Assembly: GCF_001544455.2 (NCBI RefSeq) | Contig: NZ_FCOC02000012.1 | Span: forward strand, 1-64,000 | From: Caballeronia sordidicola | GTDB lineage: Bacteria; Pseudomonadota; Gammaproteobacteria; Burkholderiales; Burkholderiaceae | Length of the DNA: 64,000 bases | Direction: 5' to 3' | Shown: piece after piece, positions 26,034-35,509 of the stretch | Position numbering within the stretch: position 1 is the stretch's first letter | How the letters are laid out: every line of letters starts with the position of its first letter | The notes under the pieces: generated by a model | Database searches by the model: none | What the model was told of the DNA's origin: nothing | What the model saw: the letters and a program-made list of their open reading frames with translations, nothing else | Program-made: the position numbers and the translations under genes

Positions 26034-26846
26034 ATGTCCATCAAGCACCAGGGCCACTTCGCGCGCAAGCGCTTCGGGCAGAACTTTCTCGTTGACCAGG
26101 GCGTGATCGATTCCATAGTCGACACCATCGATCCGAAGCGCGGCGAACGCATGGTCGAGATTGGACCGGGATTGGCCGCGCTGACCGCGCCGCTGATCGA
26201 ACGGCTTTCCACGCCTGAATCGCCGCTGCACGCCGTTGAACTGGATCGCGACCTGATCGGGCGGCTGGAGAAGCGCTTTGGCAATCTGCTCGCACTGCAC
26301 GCGGGCGACGCGCTCGCGTTCGACTTCGGCTCGCTCGCGCTGGAAGGTGAAAAACCGTCGTTGCGGATTGTCGGAAACCTGCCGTACAACATTTCCAGCC
26401 CGCTGCTTTTCCATTTGACGACGTTCGCGCCGAAGGTCATCGACCAGCATTTCATGTTGCAGGACGAAGTGGTGGACCGCATGATCGCCGAGCCGGGAAC
26501 CAAGGACTTTGGCCGGCTGACGGTGATGCTGCAGTACCGGTATTCCATCGACAAGCTGATCGATGTCCCACCCGAATCGTTCAATCCGCCGCCGAAAGTG
26601 AATTCGGCGATTGTCCGCATGATTCCGTATGCGCCGCACGAACTGCCCGCCGTCGATGACAAGGTGCTCGGCGAGGTCGTGCTGGCTGCCTTCTCGCAGC
26701 GTCGCAAGATGATGCGCAATACACTGGGTGTGTATCGTGACCGGGTTGACTTCGATGCACTTGGCTTCGATCTATCGCGGCGGGCTGAAGAAGTACCTGT
26801 GGCCGAATTCGTGAAGCTCGCGCAAACCGTGGCGCAGGCGCGCTGA
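26034..26846 (+). CDS. rsmA: 16S rRNA dimethyladenosine transferase
   Basis: 270 residues (KsgA). SAM-dependent methyltransferase that dimethylates two adjacent adenines near the 3' end of 16S rRNA during small-subunit assembly. KRFGQNFLVDQ, the SAM loop MVEIGPGLAALT and the catalytic VGNLPYNISSPLLFHL segment are present. Last gene of the lptD-surA-pdxA-rsmA run. Confidence 0.96.
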   Translation: MSIKHQGHFARKRFGQNFLVDQGVIDSIVDTIDPKRGERMVEIGPGLAALTAPLIERLSTPESPLHAVELDRDLIGRLEKRFGNLLALHAGDALAFDFGSLALEGEKPSLRIVGNLPYNISSPLLFHLTTFAPKVIDQHFMLQDEVVDRMIAEPGTKDFGRLTVMLQYRYSIDKLIDVPPESFNPPPKVNSAIVRMIPYAPHELPAVDDKVLGEVVLAAFSQRRKMMRNTLGVYRDRVDFDALGFDLSRRAEEVPVAEFVKLAQTVAQAR

Positions 26847-27106
26847 GTTGTAGTTGTCGTGTGGTTGTAATTAAACGTCAGTTCGTTTTTCTTCCTCTCT
26901 CCACGTCGTTTTCCAGGCTTTTCCCCTCTTGATTCCATGCGCTCCCTGCATTCTTTCGATGCAAGGAATGCACTGGAGTTAATCGTCTCCTTAGCCTCAA
27001 ATTAGCGACGCGCCTGGCTGCCTGGCTTTCATGCCACAGCCGCAGCCAGCGCGAGACGCGTGCGAGTTTGATTCGCACTACGAGACGACAAGGAGACGGG
27101 AGACGC

Positions 27107-28270
27107 ATGAAGAGTTCAAGTGTTTTTGAGAAAAAAAGCAGATTCGGCGCGTGGCGTGCGCAGTGGTGCAAACTGGGTTTTGCGGTTCTGCCCGCAGCGC
27201 TGAGTTGTGGATCGAGCCACGCGCAGTCCAGTGTCACGCTCTATGGCGTTGCGGACGTGAGCATGCGATATCTTTCCAATGCGGACACGCATGGCAACGG
27301 CCGTTTCCTCATGGGACCGGGCGGCATGAGTGAAAGCCGCTGGGGCATCAAGGGCGTGGAAGATCTCGGCGGCGGCTGGTCGACTATATTCAAGCTGGAA
27401 AACCGCTTCTTCCTGAGTAACGGTCAAAGCGATCCGACCATGCCGTTCTTCAATGAAGCGCAGATCGGCATTCAATCCACGTCGTATGGACAGGTTGTGA
27501 TTGGCCGCCAATACAACGTGATGATCGAAGGCATCACCATGGGTGGCTATTCGAGCAATCCATGGATTCCGTACGACTTCAATTTCCAGCCCGAAGTCAC
27601 CATGACGGGCGGTATCTGGAGCAGCAACCAGATCCAGTATCACGGCAAGATCAAGGACTTTCGCTTCTCCACCGCGTATTCGTTCAGCGGCAACGCGGGC
27701 AAGCTGTCGTACGGCAGCCAATATGGCGTGGCCGCGGCCTACGCGCCCGGTGGCGGACCCATCTCGCTCGGCGGCGCGTTCAAGGAAACCAAGGACTCGC
27801 TCAATGGCAGCGACGCAAAAGCGTGGACCGTTGGCGGGTCGTACACGTGGGACAAGACCCGCTTTGCGCTGGGTTATATCGTCAACCAGAACGACAAGGG
27901 CTTTACCACGTTCGCCAACGGACCGTTCTCTGCACCAGGGCTTGCCGCGTTGAAGTACTCGGACTTCAAGCGCCGCCGAATGATCCTTGGCGGCATCACG
28001 CAGCATGTGGGCAGCACGTGGCATTTCGCGGCAAACGTCTGGCGCACGCTGCAGGACGGCAAGGCGCAATCGCAGGACGGCTCCGCATGGCAATATCAAC
28101 TGGTTGCGGACTACGACTTGTCCAAGCGCACCGACGTGTATGTAGAAACCGATTATTCGCGCTATAAGGGCGATCTGATCGGCACGCAGTTGCAAGGCGT
28201 GAATGCGGTGAGTCTCGCTCAGAAAAGCACGCAACTTGGTGTAATGGTCGGCATTCGGCACCGGTTCTGA
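27107..28270 (+). CDS. General porin (Porin_4 family)
   Basis: 387 residues from MKSSSVFEKK, which has AGGAG 11 bases upstream; an in-frame start 13 codons earlier lacks one. Signal peptide with a C-terminal SHAQS site. Mature start SSVTLYGVADVSMRYLSN and the motifs SRWGIKGVEDLGGGW and RQYNVMIEG are typical of beta-proteobacterial trimeric porins; it ends with VGIRHRF, a C-terminal phenylalanine. The outer-membrane channel is unspecific or selective for anions or sugars in this family. No substrate clue; a LysR regulator follows in the same direction. Confidence 0.93.
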   Translation: MKSSSVFEKKSRFGAWRAQWCKLGFAVLPAALSCGSSHAQSSVTLYGVADVSMRYLSNADTHGNGRFLMGPGGMSESRWGIKGVEDLGGGWSTIFKLENRFFLSNGQSDPTMPFFNEAQIGIQSTSYGQVVIGRQYNVMIEGITMGGYSSNPWIPYDFNFQPEVTMTGGIWSSNQIQYHGKIKDFRFSTAYSFSGNAGKLSYGSQYGVAAAYAPGGGPISLGGAFKETKDSLNGSDAKAWTVGGSYTWDKTRFALGYIVNQNDKGFTTFANGPFSAPGLAALKYSDFKRRRMILGGITQHVGSTWHFAANVWRTLQDGKAQSQDGSAWQYQLVADYDLSKRTDVYVETDYSRYKGDLIGTQLQGVNAVSLAQKSTQLGVMVGIRHRF

Positions 28271-28280
28271 CCGTGTGCCG

Positions 28281-28319
28281 GCGAAACGTCGCCTGAGCAT
28301 GAGGGGGCGTTTCGCTTTT
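28281..28319 (+). terminator. Intrinsic terminator of the porin gene
   Basis: GCGAAACG pairs with CGTTTCGC, extended by TCGCC/GGGGG pairs, and is followed by TTTT. It is 10 nt after the stop. Confidence 0.8.
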
Positions 28320-28394
28320 GAGGAAACGGACGTGGATGTTATAACCAGCCGGCGTTGAATCAGGCAGAAAACATTTAGGGCTGCGTCATACATC

Positions 28395-29366
28395 ATGCAT
28401 GAGATCAATTCGCGCCGACTGGCGCACCTTGTTGCGCTCGCCGAAGAGGGCAGCTTCGCGCGTGCGGCGGAGCGCGTGCATTTGAGCCAGCCGGCGTTGA
28501 GCCGCAGCATCCAGGCGCTGGAAGACGAATTCGATATCAAGCTTTTTGACCGTGCCGCACGCGGTGTTGCTACAACTGCTGCGGGAAAGTTGCTGGTCGA
28601 GCGAGCGCGGCGCGTGTTGTTCGAAGCCCGCTGTCTTTTTCGCGATGTCGAACTCGTCCGCTCCGACGCGCTCGGCGAAGTGAGAATCGGTCTTGGGGCG
28701 CATGCTGCCGATATCCTGTTTCCGGAACTGCTTGTCGAGTTCGCGCGGAAATATCCGGCCATCAAGATATCGCTGGAGATAGCCGAAGCGGGTACGCTGA
28801 TGGAACAGCTACGCGCCGAGCGCGCTGATTTTGTGGTGGTGGATCGCCGGGAAACGGCTATTGCGCCCGACGTAACCATGCATCGTCTGACAGGTCACGA
28901 CGGCGGCTGGTTCGTGCGGCCCGGGCATCCGCTGCTTGCGCGTGAGCCCGTGCCGCTCGCGGCGCTCCGGGAGTATCCGCTGGTGTCGGTGACGCTTTCG
29001 GCTTTCATGGCGGACGCCGTGCGCCGGCTGCTGAAGTTTCGCGCGCACGAAGCCATTCCGCTGCATCTGGAATGCAATGACGTCGCCGTGTTGAAGCGCG
29101 TTGTCGCGCGCACGGATGCCATCATGTTTTGCACGGCTTCATCGGTGCAACGGGACGCGTTGCATGAGCGGCTCGTGCGCGTGTCGATTGTGCATCCACG
29201 CAAGCTGGGTTTGCAATTCGCGCTGGTTTGTCTTGCGGACCGGACACAATCGGCGGCGGCCGAAGGCGCGCTCGCGCTCGCGGCTCAGATCATGAACGAC
29301 GCCAGCCGCGCGGCGCGAGCGGCTCGTGGGACGCATCCCGCGCGAGCCATGACCCGGAGCCGATGA
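28395..29366 (+). CDS. LysR-type transcriptional regulator
   Basis: 323 residues. Winged helix ~1-60: LVALAEEGSFARAAERVHLSQPALSRSIQALEDEF, then a type 2 periplasmic-binding-like effector domain. Its neighbours are a porin (same strand, upstream) and a convergent EamA exporter, so the target is unclear. The ATG at 28395 is the only start giving the complete helix-turn-helix. Confidence 0.9.
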   Translation: MHEINSRRLAHLVALAEEGSFARAAERVHLSQPALSRSIQALEDEFDIKLFDRAARGVATTAAGKLLVERARRVLFEARCLFRDVELVRSDALGEVRIGLGAHAADILFPELLVEFARKYPAIKISLEIAEAGTLMEQLRAERADFVVVDRRETAIAPDVTMHRLTGHDGGWFVRPGHPLLAREPVPLAALREYPLVSVTLSAFMADAVRRLLKFRAHEAIPLHLECNDVAVLKRVVARTDAIMFCTASSVQRDALHERLVRVSIVHPRKLGLQFALVCLADRTQSAAAEGALALAAQIMNDASRAARAARGTHPARAMTRSR

Positions 29367-29369
29367 ACC

Positions 29370-30302
29370 TCAAGCGCGCGCCCGGCCAGCCGGCGCATTT
29401 ACCAGCCCAATGCCAATCACCACCAGCGCGGCCGCCATCACGAAGCGCGTGGTCAGCGTGTCGCCAAGCAAGACCACGCCAAACGCGACGCCGAAGATAG
29501 GCGTGAGGAACGAGAACACCGAAAGCCGCGATGCCATATAGCGCGTGAGCAGCCAGAACCACGTGAGATAACTCAGGAACGCCACTACTATCGCCTGATA
29601 CGCGAGGCTCGCAATCGCAGCCGGCGTGATCGTGCCGATGTGGGTCTGATCGAGCGCGCAGGCGAGCCCGAGCAAGACAATCGCCGATACACCCAACTGG
29701 TAGAACAATGTCTTGCTCGCACTGACGCGAGCAAGCGGCGAGGCTCGGATCACGACGGTCGTCGCAGCCCAGAACACGCCGCCGAGAACGCCGAGTGCAT
29801 CGCCCGCCGTGCCGCGCCAGGTTGATGCCGTATCGGGATTCGGATGCAGAAAGCCGTCAGCGAAAGCAATTGCAATGCCGCCGAACGCCAGCGCAATGCC
29901 AATCCACTGCACGCGCCGGAGTTTTTCCCCCGCCACGAAGAAGTGCAGCCCGAGCGCCATGAAACAGGGCGCGGTGTAGAGGAACACGACCATGCGCGTG
30001 GCGCTCGTGAGCGCCAATCCAAGGAAGATGCACACGAACTCGCCGCCGAACAGCACGCCAGCGAGCAGGCCGGACGCGAGGGTATCGTCGCGGCGAAAAA
30101 GCGCCACGCCGCGCGAGCGCGTCCACAACCACACCAGGACCGTCGCAATAGTCGAACGGATGCCCGCCTGGAGCAGCGGCGGGAACGAGACATTGGCGCC
30201 TTTGATTGCGACCTGCTGGAATCCCCACACCGCGCACAAGCCGATCATCAGCAGGATGGCGGTGGCGTCGGGCGCGCGGCGAACGGGAAGGGCGGTGCTC
30301 AT
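29370..30302 (-). CDS. EamA/DMT-family transporter
   Basis: 310 residues with ~10 hydrophobic segments in two EamA halves (LLMIGLCAVWGFQQVAIKG at the start; a second repeat from ~155). Inner-membrane drug/metabolite exporter; substrate unknown. It converges on the LysR gene, with three bases between the stops, and lies downstream of gloA on the same strand with 120 bases between. Confidence 0.9.
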   Translation of the reverse strand: MSTALPVRRAPDATAILLMIGLCAVWGFQQVAIKGANVSFPPLLQAGIRSTIATVLVWLWTRSRGVALFRRDDTLASGLLAGVLFGGEFVCIFLGLALTSATRMVVFLYTAPCFMALGLHFFVAGEKLRRVQWIGIALAFGGIAIAFADGFLHPNPDTASTWRGTAGDALGVLGGVFWAATTVVIRASPLARVSASKTLFYQLGVSAIVLLGLACALDQTHIGTITPAAIASLAYQAIVVAFLSYLTWFWLLTRYMASRLSVFSFLTPIFGVAFGVVLLGDTLTTRFVMAAALVVIGIGLVNAPAGRARA

Positions 30303-30424
30303 GGAATATTTTGTCTCTTATGCGCCGCGCAGATGGCGCTTGTTTTTGTGTTGGCGTTGCGGTGCTACAGGTCGTCTAAACGGCGAAGGCTCCGCGGCTT
30401 CCGCACGGAGCCCGGTCATTCATC

Positions 30425-30811
30425 TCAAGCGTGCTTCTCGATCAGTTCGACTTTATAACCGTCCGGATCTTCCACGAACGCGATAACCGTCGTGCCGCCT
30501 TTCACCGGCCCCGCTTCGCGCGAGACCTTGCCGCCCGCTTCGCGAATGCGGTCGCATGCCGCGGCGGCGTTGTCCACTTCCAGCGCAATGTGTCCGTAGG
30601 CCGAACCCTGGTCGTACTTGTCGACGCCCCAGTTGTAGGTCAGTTCCAGCACGCTGTTTTCGCTTTCATCGCCGTAACCGACGAACGCCAGCGTGTACTT
30701 GTATTCCGTATTTTCGCTTTGGCGCAGCACTTTCATGCCGAGAATACGCGTGTAGAAATCGATAGAACGCTGCAAGTCGCCAACGCGCAGCATGGTGTGA
30801 AGAAGTCGCAT
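30425..30811 (-). CDS. gloA: Lactoylglutathione lyase (glyoxalase I)
   Basis: 128 residues from MRLLHTMLRVGDL. Vicinal-oxygen-chelate fold: the metal ligands appear in LLHTMLRVGDLQRS (His), NSVLELTYN (Glu), GHIALEVD (His) and GYKVELIEK (Glu). It converts the methylglyoxal-glutathione hemithioacetal to lactoylglutathione in the cytoplasm. The upstream frame to 30868 lacks support. Confidence 0.95.
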   Translation of the reverse strand: MRLLHTMLRVGDLQRSIDFYTRILGMKVLRQSENTEYKYTLAFVGYGDESENSVLELTYNWGVDKYDQGSAYGHIALEVDNAAAACDRIREAGGKVSREAGPVKGGTTVIAFVEDPDGYKVELIEKHA

Positions 30812-30958
30812 GATGGGGTTCCTGTGAGGATTGTCGTTTGGCAGGAGCGGCCGCGTACCGTGTCTCATCTATGCGCGCGCACGGCGAAACGGCCACGCGT
30901 CAAATTGTATCGCCCTCGGCGAACGCTCGCAGGCGCGCAGCCCCGGCTAACTTCGGCG

Positions 30959-31975
30959 TCAAAGCAGCGGCAGCACTTCAGGTGGATGATGCTTGAGCGT
31001 ATGCCGCGCTTCCCTGAAATCCGGAAAAATCGATTCGACCGTGCTCCAGAAACGCGCGCTGTGATTCATCTCGCGAAGGTGCGCGAGTTCGTGCGCGACC
31101 ACGTAGTCAATGACATGCACCGGGAAATGAATCAGCCGCCAGTTGAGGCGGATCCTGCCTTCGCTGGAACAACTGCCCCAGCGCGTTGCTGCCGAGGACA
31201 ACGCATATGTCTTGAATTCAACGCCAAGCTTCGCGGCGTACACAGGAAGGCGCTGACCGAACACTTCCAGCGCCTGTTTGTGTAACCAGCGTTGCACGCG
31301 CTCGCGTATGAGCGTTGTATCGGCGAGCGGAGGGAGGCCAAGCCAGAGCACGTTGGCGACGGTATCGAAGTGTGGTTGCGTTGCGCTCTTGCCGGTCGCG
31401 CCCGGCACGGCGGTCATCATCACGGTGATGTTTTGCCCGAGATACGGAAGCTGCGCGCCGTCCTTCCACACAATGCGCGGCACAACGCGTTGTTCAACAC
31501 GCGTTTGCCATTCCTCGAGCTTCTTGAAGATCCACTTTTCTTTCTCGACAATCGCGCTTTCGATTGCGCCAATAGTCACCCAACGCGGCGCGGTAATCGC
31601 GAGACCTGTGCCGTCGATCATGAAACCGATGGTGCGTCGCGACGAACGCTTCAACCTATATTCGAGCGTCTTTGCGCCAAGCATCAGTTGCCGGGATCGC
31701 GTACCGTCGGGAGCACGTAAAGGCGGAGCGGGCGTAGCGGTTGTATCGGCGGGCGTAATGTCGCCGCGCAAGGTTGCAGGCAAGACGGGAGCGGCGCAAT
31801 CGGCGGGCGAGGACACATGTTCCATCGGCGCGCCGAGCGGCAGATGGAGCGGCAAATCGAGTTGCTGTTTGTCGAGCGCGGCAGCCTGTTGCTGTCGCGT
31901 GGAAGTCTTCTGCATCGGCTCAGCTTGGCGCACGCGGCGCAGGAATGACGAAAAAAACGAAGCGAATGAATTCAT
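30959..31975 (-). CDS. YgjP-like zinc metallopeptidase
   Basis: 338 residues from MNSFASFFSSF. The first ~110 residues are low-complexity and Pro/Ala/Gln-rich. The C-terminal YgjP/WLM-type domain has VVAHELAHLREMNHS, an HExxH-style HELAH zinc motif with a third ligand His downstream, and RWGSCSSEGRIRLNWRL typical of this family. Its physiological substrate is unknown. It lies 26 bases downstream of the plsC-like gene. Confidence 0.85.
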   Translation of the reverse strand: MNSFASFFSSFLRRVRQAEPMQKTSTRQQQAAALDKQQLDLPLHLPLGAPMEHVSSPADCAAPVLPATLRGDITPADTTATPAPPLRAPDGTRSRQLMLGAKTLEYRLKRSSRRTIGFMIDGTGLAITAPRWVTIGAIESAIVEKEKWIFKKLEEWQTRVEQRVVPRIVWKDGAQLPYLGQNITVMMTAVPGATGKSATQPHFDTVANVLWLGLPPLADTTLIRERVQRWLHKQALEVFGQRLPVYAAKLGVEFKTYALSSAATRWGSCSSEGRIRLNWRLIHFPVHVIDYVVAHELAHLREMNHSARFWSTVESIFPDFREARHTLKHHPPEVLPLL

Positions 31976-32001
31976 GTGCCGGGAACACCAGCGCCGTAAA
32001 G

Positions 32002-32775
32002 TTACAGCCCTGTGGCCGCGCCCTGGGATTGCACAACAAAACGGTCGTCGGGACCATACGAATCCGGATCGATACGGCGCATTTCCGTTTCGATCCATTG
32101 CTCGACGCGCAAGTTGACTTCTTCCGCGGTGAGCCCCGTTGTCTCGATCGGACGGCCTATGGACAGTGTGACTATACCCGCATATTTGAGAAACGATTTG
32201 CGCGGCCAGACGTGCCCGGCGTTATGGGCGATGGGTACCACTGGCGCGCCGGCCGCAACCGCGAAACGCGCGCCGCCCGACTTGTACTTGCCTTGCCGGC
32301 CAACGGGCGTGCGTGTGCCTTCCGGGAACATGATGACCCACGCGCCTTCGGCCATGCGCTCGCGCCCTTGCCGCGCCACTGAAGCGAACGCGTCCTTGCC
32401 CTGACGCCTATCGATATGAACCATCTTCAGCATGCCCATGGTCCAGCCGAAGAACGGCACGAACAACAACTCGCGCTTGAAGACGTAGCAAAGCGGACGC
32501 GGCATCAACGCGGGGAACGCCAGCGTTTCCCACGCGGACTGGTGCTTGGCCAGGAGCACGGCGGGACCGTCGGGCAGGTTCTCCATGCCTTCGATCTTGT
32601 AGCGAATGCCAATCAGATACTGCATCACCACAATGGACGACTTGCACCAGAACGCCGCCATCCAGTAACGCCTTTCAGCGCCCAGGAACGGAAACGCGAT
32701 GAAGCACGCGCACGCGTACGGCACCGTGTACACGACAAAATAAATCATCAACAACAGCGAACGAATGAAGCGCAT
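32002..32775 (-). CDS. plsC: 1-acyl-sn-glycerol-3-phosphate acyltransferase
   Basis: 257 residues with an N-terminal hydrophobic anchor. PlsC domain: AKHQSAWETLAF (an HX4E motif where HX4D is commoner) and MFPEGTRTPVGRQGKYKSGG (EGTR motif). It adds the second acyl chain to lysophosphatidic acid at the inner membrane. It sits 41 bases after gmhB in a glyQ-glyS-gmhB-plsC array common in beta-proteobacteria. Confidence 0.9.
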   Translation of the reverse strand: MRFIRSLLLMIYFVVYTVPYACACFIAFPFLGAERRYWMAAFWCKSSIVVMQYLIGIRYKIEGMENLPDGPAVLLAKHQSAWETLAFPALMPRPLCYVFKRELLFVPFFGWTMGMLKMVHIDRRQGKDAFASVARQGRERMAEGAWVIMFPEGTRTPVGRQGKYKSGGARFAVAAGAPVVPIAHNAGHVWPRKSFLKYAGIVTLSIGRPIETTGLTAEEVNLRVEQWIETEMRRIDPDSYGPDDRFVVQSQGAATGL

Positions 32776-32816
32776 CAGCTTGAATGAGTTCTATGAATCG
32801 ACGAAATGCCGGCGCG

Positions 32817-33392
32817 TCAGTCGTGATCTTTGGCGAGGAAATCGAGCGCGAACGTGCGCAGGTCGTCGTGTACTTTTGTATTGGGCGGAAGATTACCTGC
32901 CGCCAGCGTTTTTTGTCCCTTGCCGGTCAGCACCAGATGCAGGTCGAAGCCGAGCAGGGCGCCTGACTGCAGGTCGCGCAGCGAATCGCCAACCACCGGC
33001 GTGCCTTGCGGATCGATCTCGAAGCGCTCCACGATCTGCTGCAACATGCCCGGCTTCGGCTTGCGGCATTCGCACTGGTCTTCCTGCGTATGCGGGCAGA
33101 AAAACACGGCGTCGATACGCCCGCCCACCGCCGCCACCGCCCGGTTCATCTTTTCATGCATGGCGTTGAGCGCGGCCATGTCGAAAAGACCGCGGCCAAT
33201 ACCCGACTGGTTCGACGCAATCGCCACGCGATACCCGGCCTGATTCAACCGCGCGATGGCTTCGAGACTGCCGGGAATGGCAACCCATTCTTCCGGCGAC
33301 TTGATGAAGGCGTCCGAGTCGACGTTGATCACGCCGTCGCGGTCGAGGACCACCAGTTTCTTGTTTGCGTTGGCCGGCATGGTGTGTCGCAT
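32817..33392 (-). CDS. gmhB: D-glycero-beta-D-manno-heptose-1,7-bisphosphate 7-phosphatase
   Basis: 191 residues. HAD phosphatase: VVLDRDGVINVD holds the two catalytic Asps, ASNQSGIGRG motif II, and CPHTQEDQCECRKPKPGM the zinc loop (Cys-His-Cys-Cys) special to GmhB. It acts in ADP-heptose synthesis for lipopolysaccharide core. The start overlaps the glyS stop by one base. Confidence 0.94.
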   Translation of the reverse strand: MRHTMPANANKKLVVLDRDGVINVDSDAFIKSPEEWVAIPGSLEAIARLNQAGYRVAIASNQSGIGRGLFDMAALNAMHEKMNRAVAAVGGRIDAVFFCPHTQEDQCECRKPKPGMLQQIVERFEIDPQGTPVVGDSLRDLQSGALLGFDLHLVLTGKGQKTLAAGNLPPNTKVHDDLRTFALDFLAKDHD

Positions 33393-35491
33393 CAGGCAGC
33401 CAGCTTCGAGATGTCCGCGACGCAGTTCATCTGCTGATGCAGCGCGCCGAGCAGAGCCAGGCGGTTGCTTCGCAGCGCGGGATCTTCGGCGTTCACCATG
33501 ACGTCGTTGAAGAAAGTGTCCACGGCGTCACGCAACGCGGACAACGCCGAGAGCGCCTCCGTGTAGTTGCGCTCGGCCAGTTGCTTCTGCACGAGCGGCG
33601 CGACCTGTTCCAGTTGTGCGTACAGCGCTTTTTCTGCGGCTTCCTGCAGGAGCGCGGGTTGCACGCTCGCCGGCACGCCTTCGGCCGACTTCTTCAAAAT
33701 GTTGGAGATGCGCTTGTTCGCAGCCGCGAGCGATGCCGCTTCAGGCAGCGCCGCGAATTCGCGCACAGCATTGAGGCGCGCCACGATGTCGTCCAGCCGC
33801 GTGGGATTCAGGCTCAGCACGGCGTCGATTTCCACCGCGTTGAAACCGCGCTCACGCAACACGCCACGCAACCGGTCGATGAAAAACGCGTAGATTGCAT
33901 CGGTCGAATCGGCGACTTGCGGCATATCGGCGAATTGCTTTTGCGCAGTGCGCAGCAAGTCGAACAAATCGATCGCCAGCTTCTTTTCCAGCAGGATTCG
34001 CAACACGCCAAGCGCATGGCGGCGCAACGCGAACGGATCTTTCTCGCCCGTTGGCTGCAAGCCGATACCCCAGATGCCCACGAGCGTTTCCAGCTTGTCA
34101 GCCAGCGCGACGGCGCTGCTTACGCCGGTGGATGGGGTTTCATCGCCGGAAAAACGCGGCTGATAATGTTCCGAACACGCGAGCGCGACTTCTTCCGGCT
34201 CGCCGTCGTGGCGCGCGTAGTACGTGCCCATGGTGCCCTGCAGTTCCGGGAACTCGCCAACCATGTCGGTGAGCAAGTCCGCTTTTGCGAGCAGAGCCGC
34301 GCGCTTGGTGACGGCCACGTCCACGCCGATCATCGGGGCGATTTCGCCTGCCAGTGCTTCGAGACGCTGGACGCGCTGCAGTTGCGAACCAAGCTTGTTG
34401 TGATACACCACGTTCGCGAGCTTCGGCACGCGGTCGGCGAGGCGCGTTTTCTTGTCCACTTCGAAGAAGAACTTGGCGTCGGCGAGACGCGGGCGGATGA
34501 CCCGTTCATTGCCTTCCACAATATCGGCCGGCGTTTGGGTATCGATATTCGACACGATCAGGAAACGCGAGCGCAGCTTGCCGTGATCGTCGGTCAGCGC
34601 GAAATACTTCTGGTTCGTCTGCATGGTCAGGATCAGGCATTCCTGCGGCACTTGCAGGAACGATTCGTCGAAACGGCATTGATACACGACTGGCCATTCG
34701 ACCAGCGCGTTCACTTCGTCCAGCAGCGACTCGGGCATGACCACGCGATCCTCGCCTGCGAGCGCGAGCAATTGCGTGCGAATGGATTCGCGGCGGTCAT
34801 CGAAATTCGCGACAACCCGGCCCTTCGAGCGCAGCGTTTCCGAATAATCGTCGGCTTGACCAATAGCCACGATACCGCTCGACATGAAGCGATGACCCAG
34901 CGTGGTATCGCCTGAATCGATGCCCAGCGCGCTCACCGGCACGATGTCACGGCCATGCAGCGCAACCAGCCCATGTACCGGACGCACGAACTGAACGCTG
35001 CTGCCGTCCGGCCGCTGATATGTCATGACCTTTGGAATGGGCAGCTTGCCGAGCGTTTCCTGCAGCGCGGTTTGCAAGCCTTCGGCGAGCGTTGCGCCGG
35101 GTGCTGAATAGCGCAGGAAAAAAGCTTCGGCCTTGCCGTCTTGCGCGCGTTCCAGGTCTTCGAGCTTGAAGTCGGGGAAACCGAGCGCGGCGAGTTTCTT
35201 CGCGAGCGGCGGCGTGGGCTGGCCGTCTTGATCGAGCGCGACGGACACGGGCAGCACTTTCTCGCGCACTTGCCGCTCGGGCGCGACCGCGCGAACGTTC
35301 TTGATGAGCACGGCAAGACGGCGCGGCGTGGCGTACTTTTCGAAATTCGCTTCGCCTTCTATCAGGTCGCGCGCGGCAAGCCGCTGCACGATGCCTTCGG
35401 CAAACGAGGTGCCAAGGCGCGCGAGCGCCTTCGGCGGCAGTTCTTCTGTCAGCAGCTCGACGAGCAGCGATGCGTGGTTGGTTTCGGTCAT
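33392..35491 (-). CDS. glyS: Glycyl-tRNA synthetase beta subunit
   Basis: 699 residues, standard length. LLVELLTEELPPKAL opens the protein as in all GlyS; the long central tRNA-binding region contains VEWPVVYQCRFDESFLQVP, and a DALR-like anticodon domain ends it. It forms an alpha2-beta2 enzyme with GlyQ encoded 18 bases upstream. Confidence 0.97.
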   Translation of the reverse strand: MTETNHASLLVELLTEELPPKALARLGTSFAEGIVQRLAARDLIEGEANFEKYATPRRLAVLIKNVRAVAPERQVREKVLPVSVALDQDGQPTPPLAKKLAALGFPDFKLEDLERAQDGKAEAFFLRYSAPGATLAEGLQTALQETLGKLPIPKVMTYQRPDGSSVQFVRPVHGLVALHGRDIVPVSALGIDSGDTTLGHRFMSSGIVAIGQADDYSETLRSKGRVVANFDDRRESIRTQLLALAGEDRVVMPESLLDEVNALVEWPVVYQCRFDESFLQVPQECLILTMQTNQKYFALTDDHGKLRSRFLIVSNIDTQTPADIVEGNERVIRPRLADAKFFFEVDKKTRLADRVPKLANVVYHNKLGSQLQRVQRLEALAGEIAPMIGVDVAVTKRAALLAKADLLTDMVGEFPELQGTMGTYYARHDGEPEEVALACSEHYQPRFSGDETPSTGVSSAVALADKLETLVGIWGIGLQPTGEKDPFALRRHALGVLRILLEKKLAIDLFDLLRTAQKQFADMPQVADSTDAIYAFFIDRLRGVLRERGFNAVEIDAVLSLNPTRLDDIVARLNAVREFAALPEAASLAAANKRISNILKKSAEGVPASVQPALLQEAAEKALYAQLEQVAPLVQKQLAERNYTEALSALSALRDAVDTFFNDVMVNAEDPALRSNRLALLGALHQQMNCVADISKLAA

Positions 35492-35509
35492 TGTTATGTC
35501 GTGCTCGGG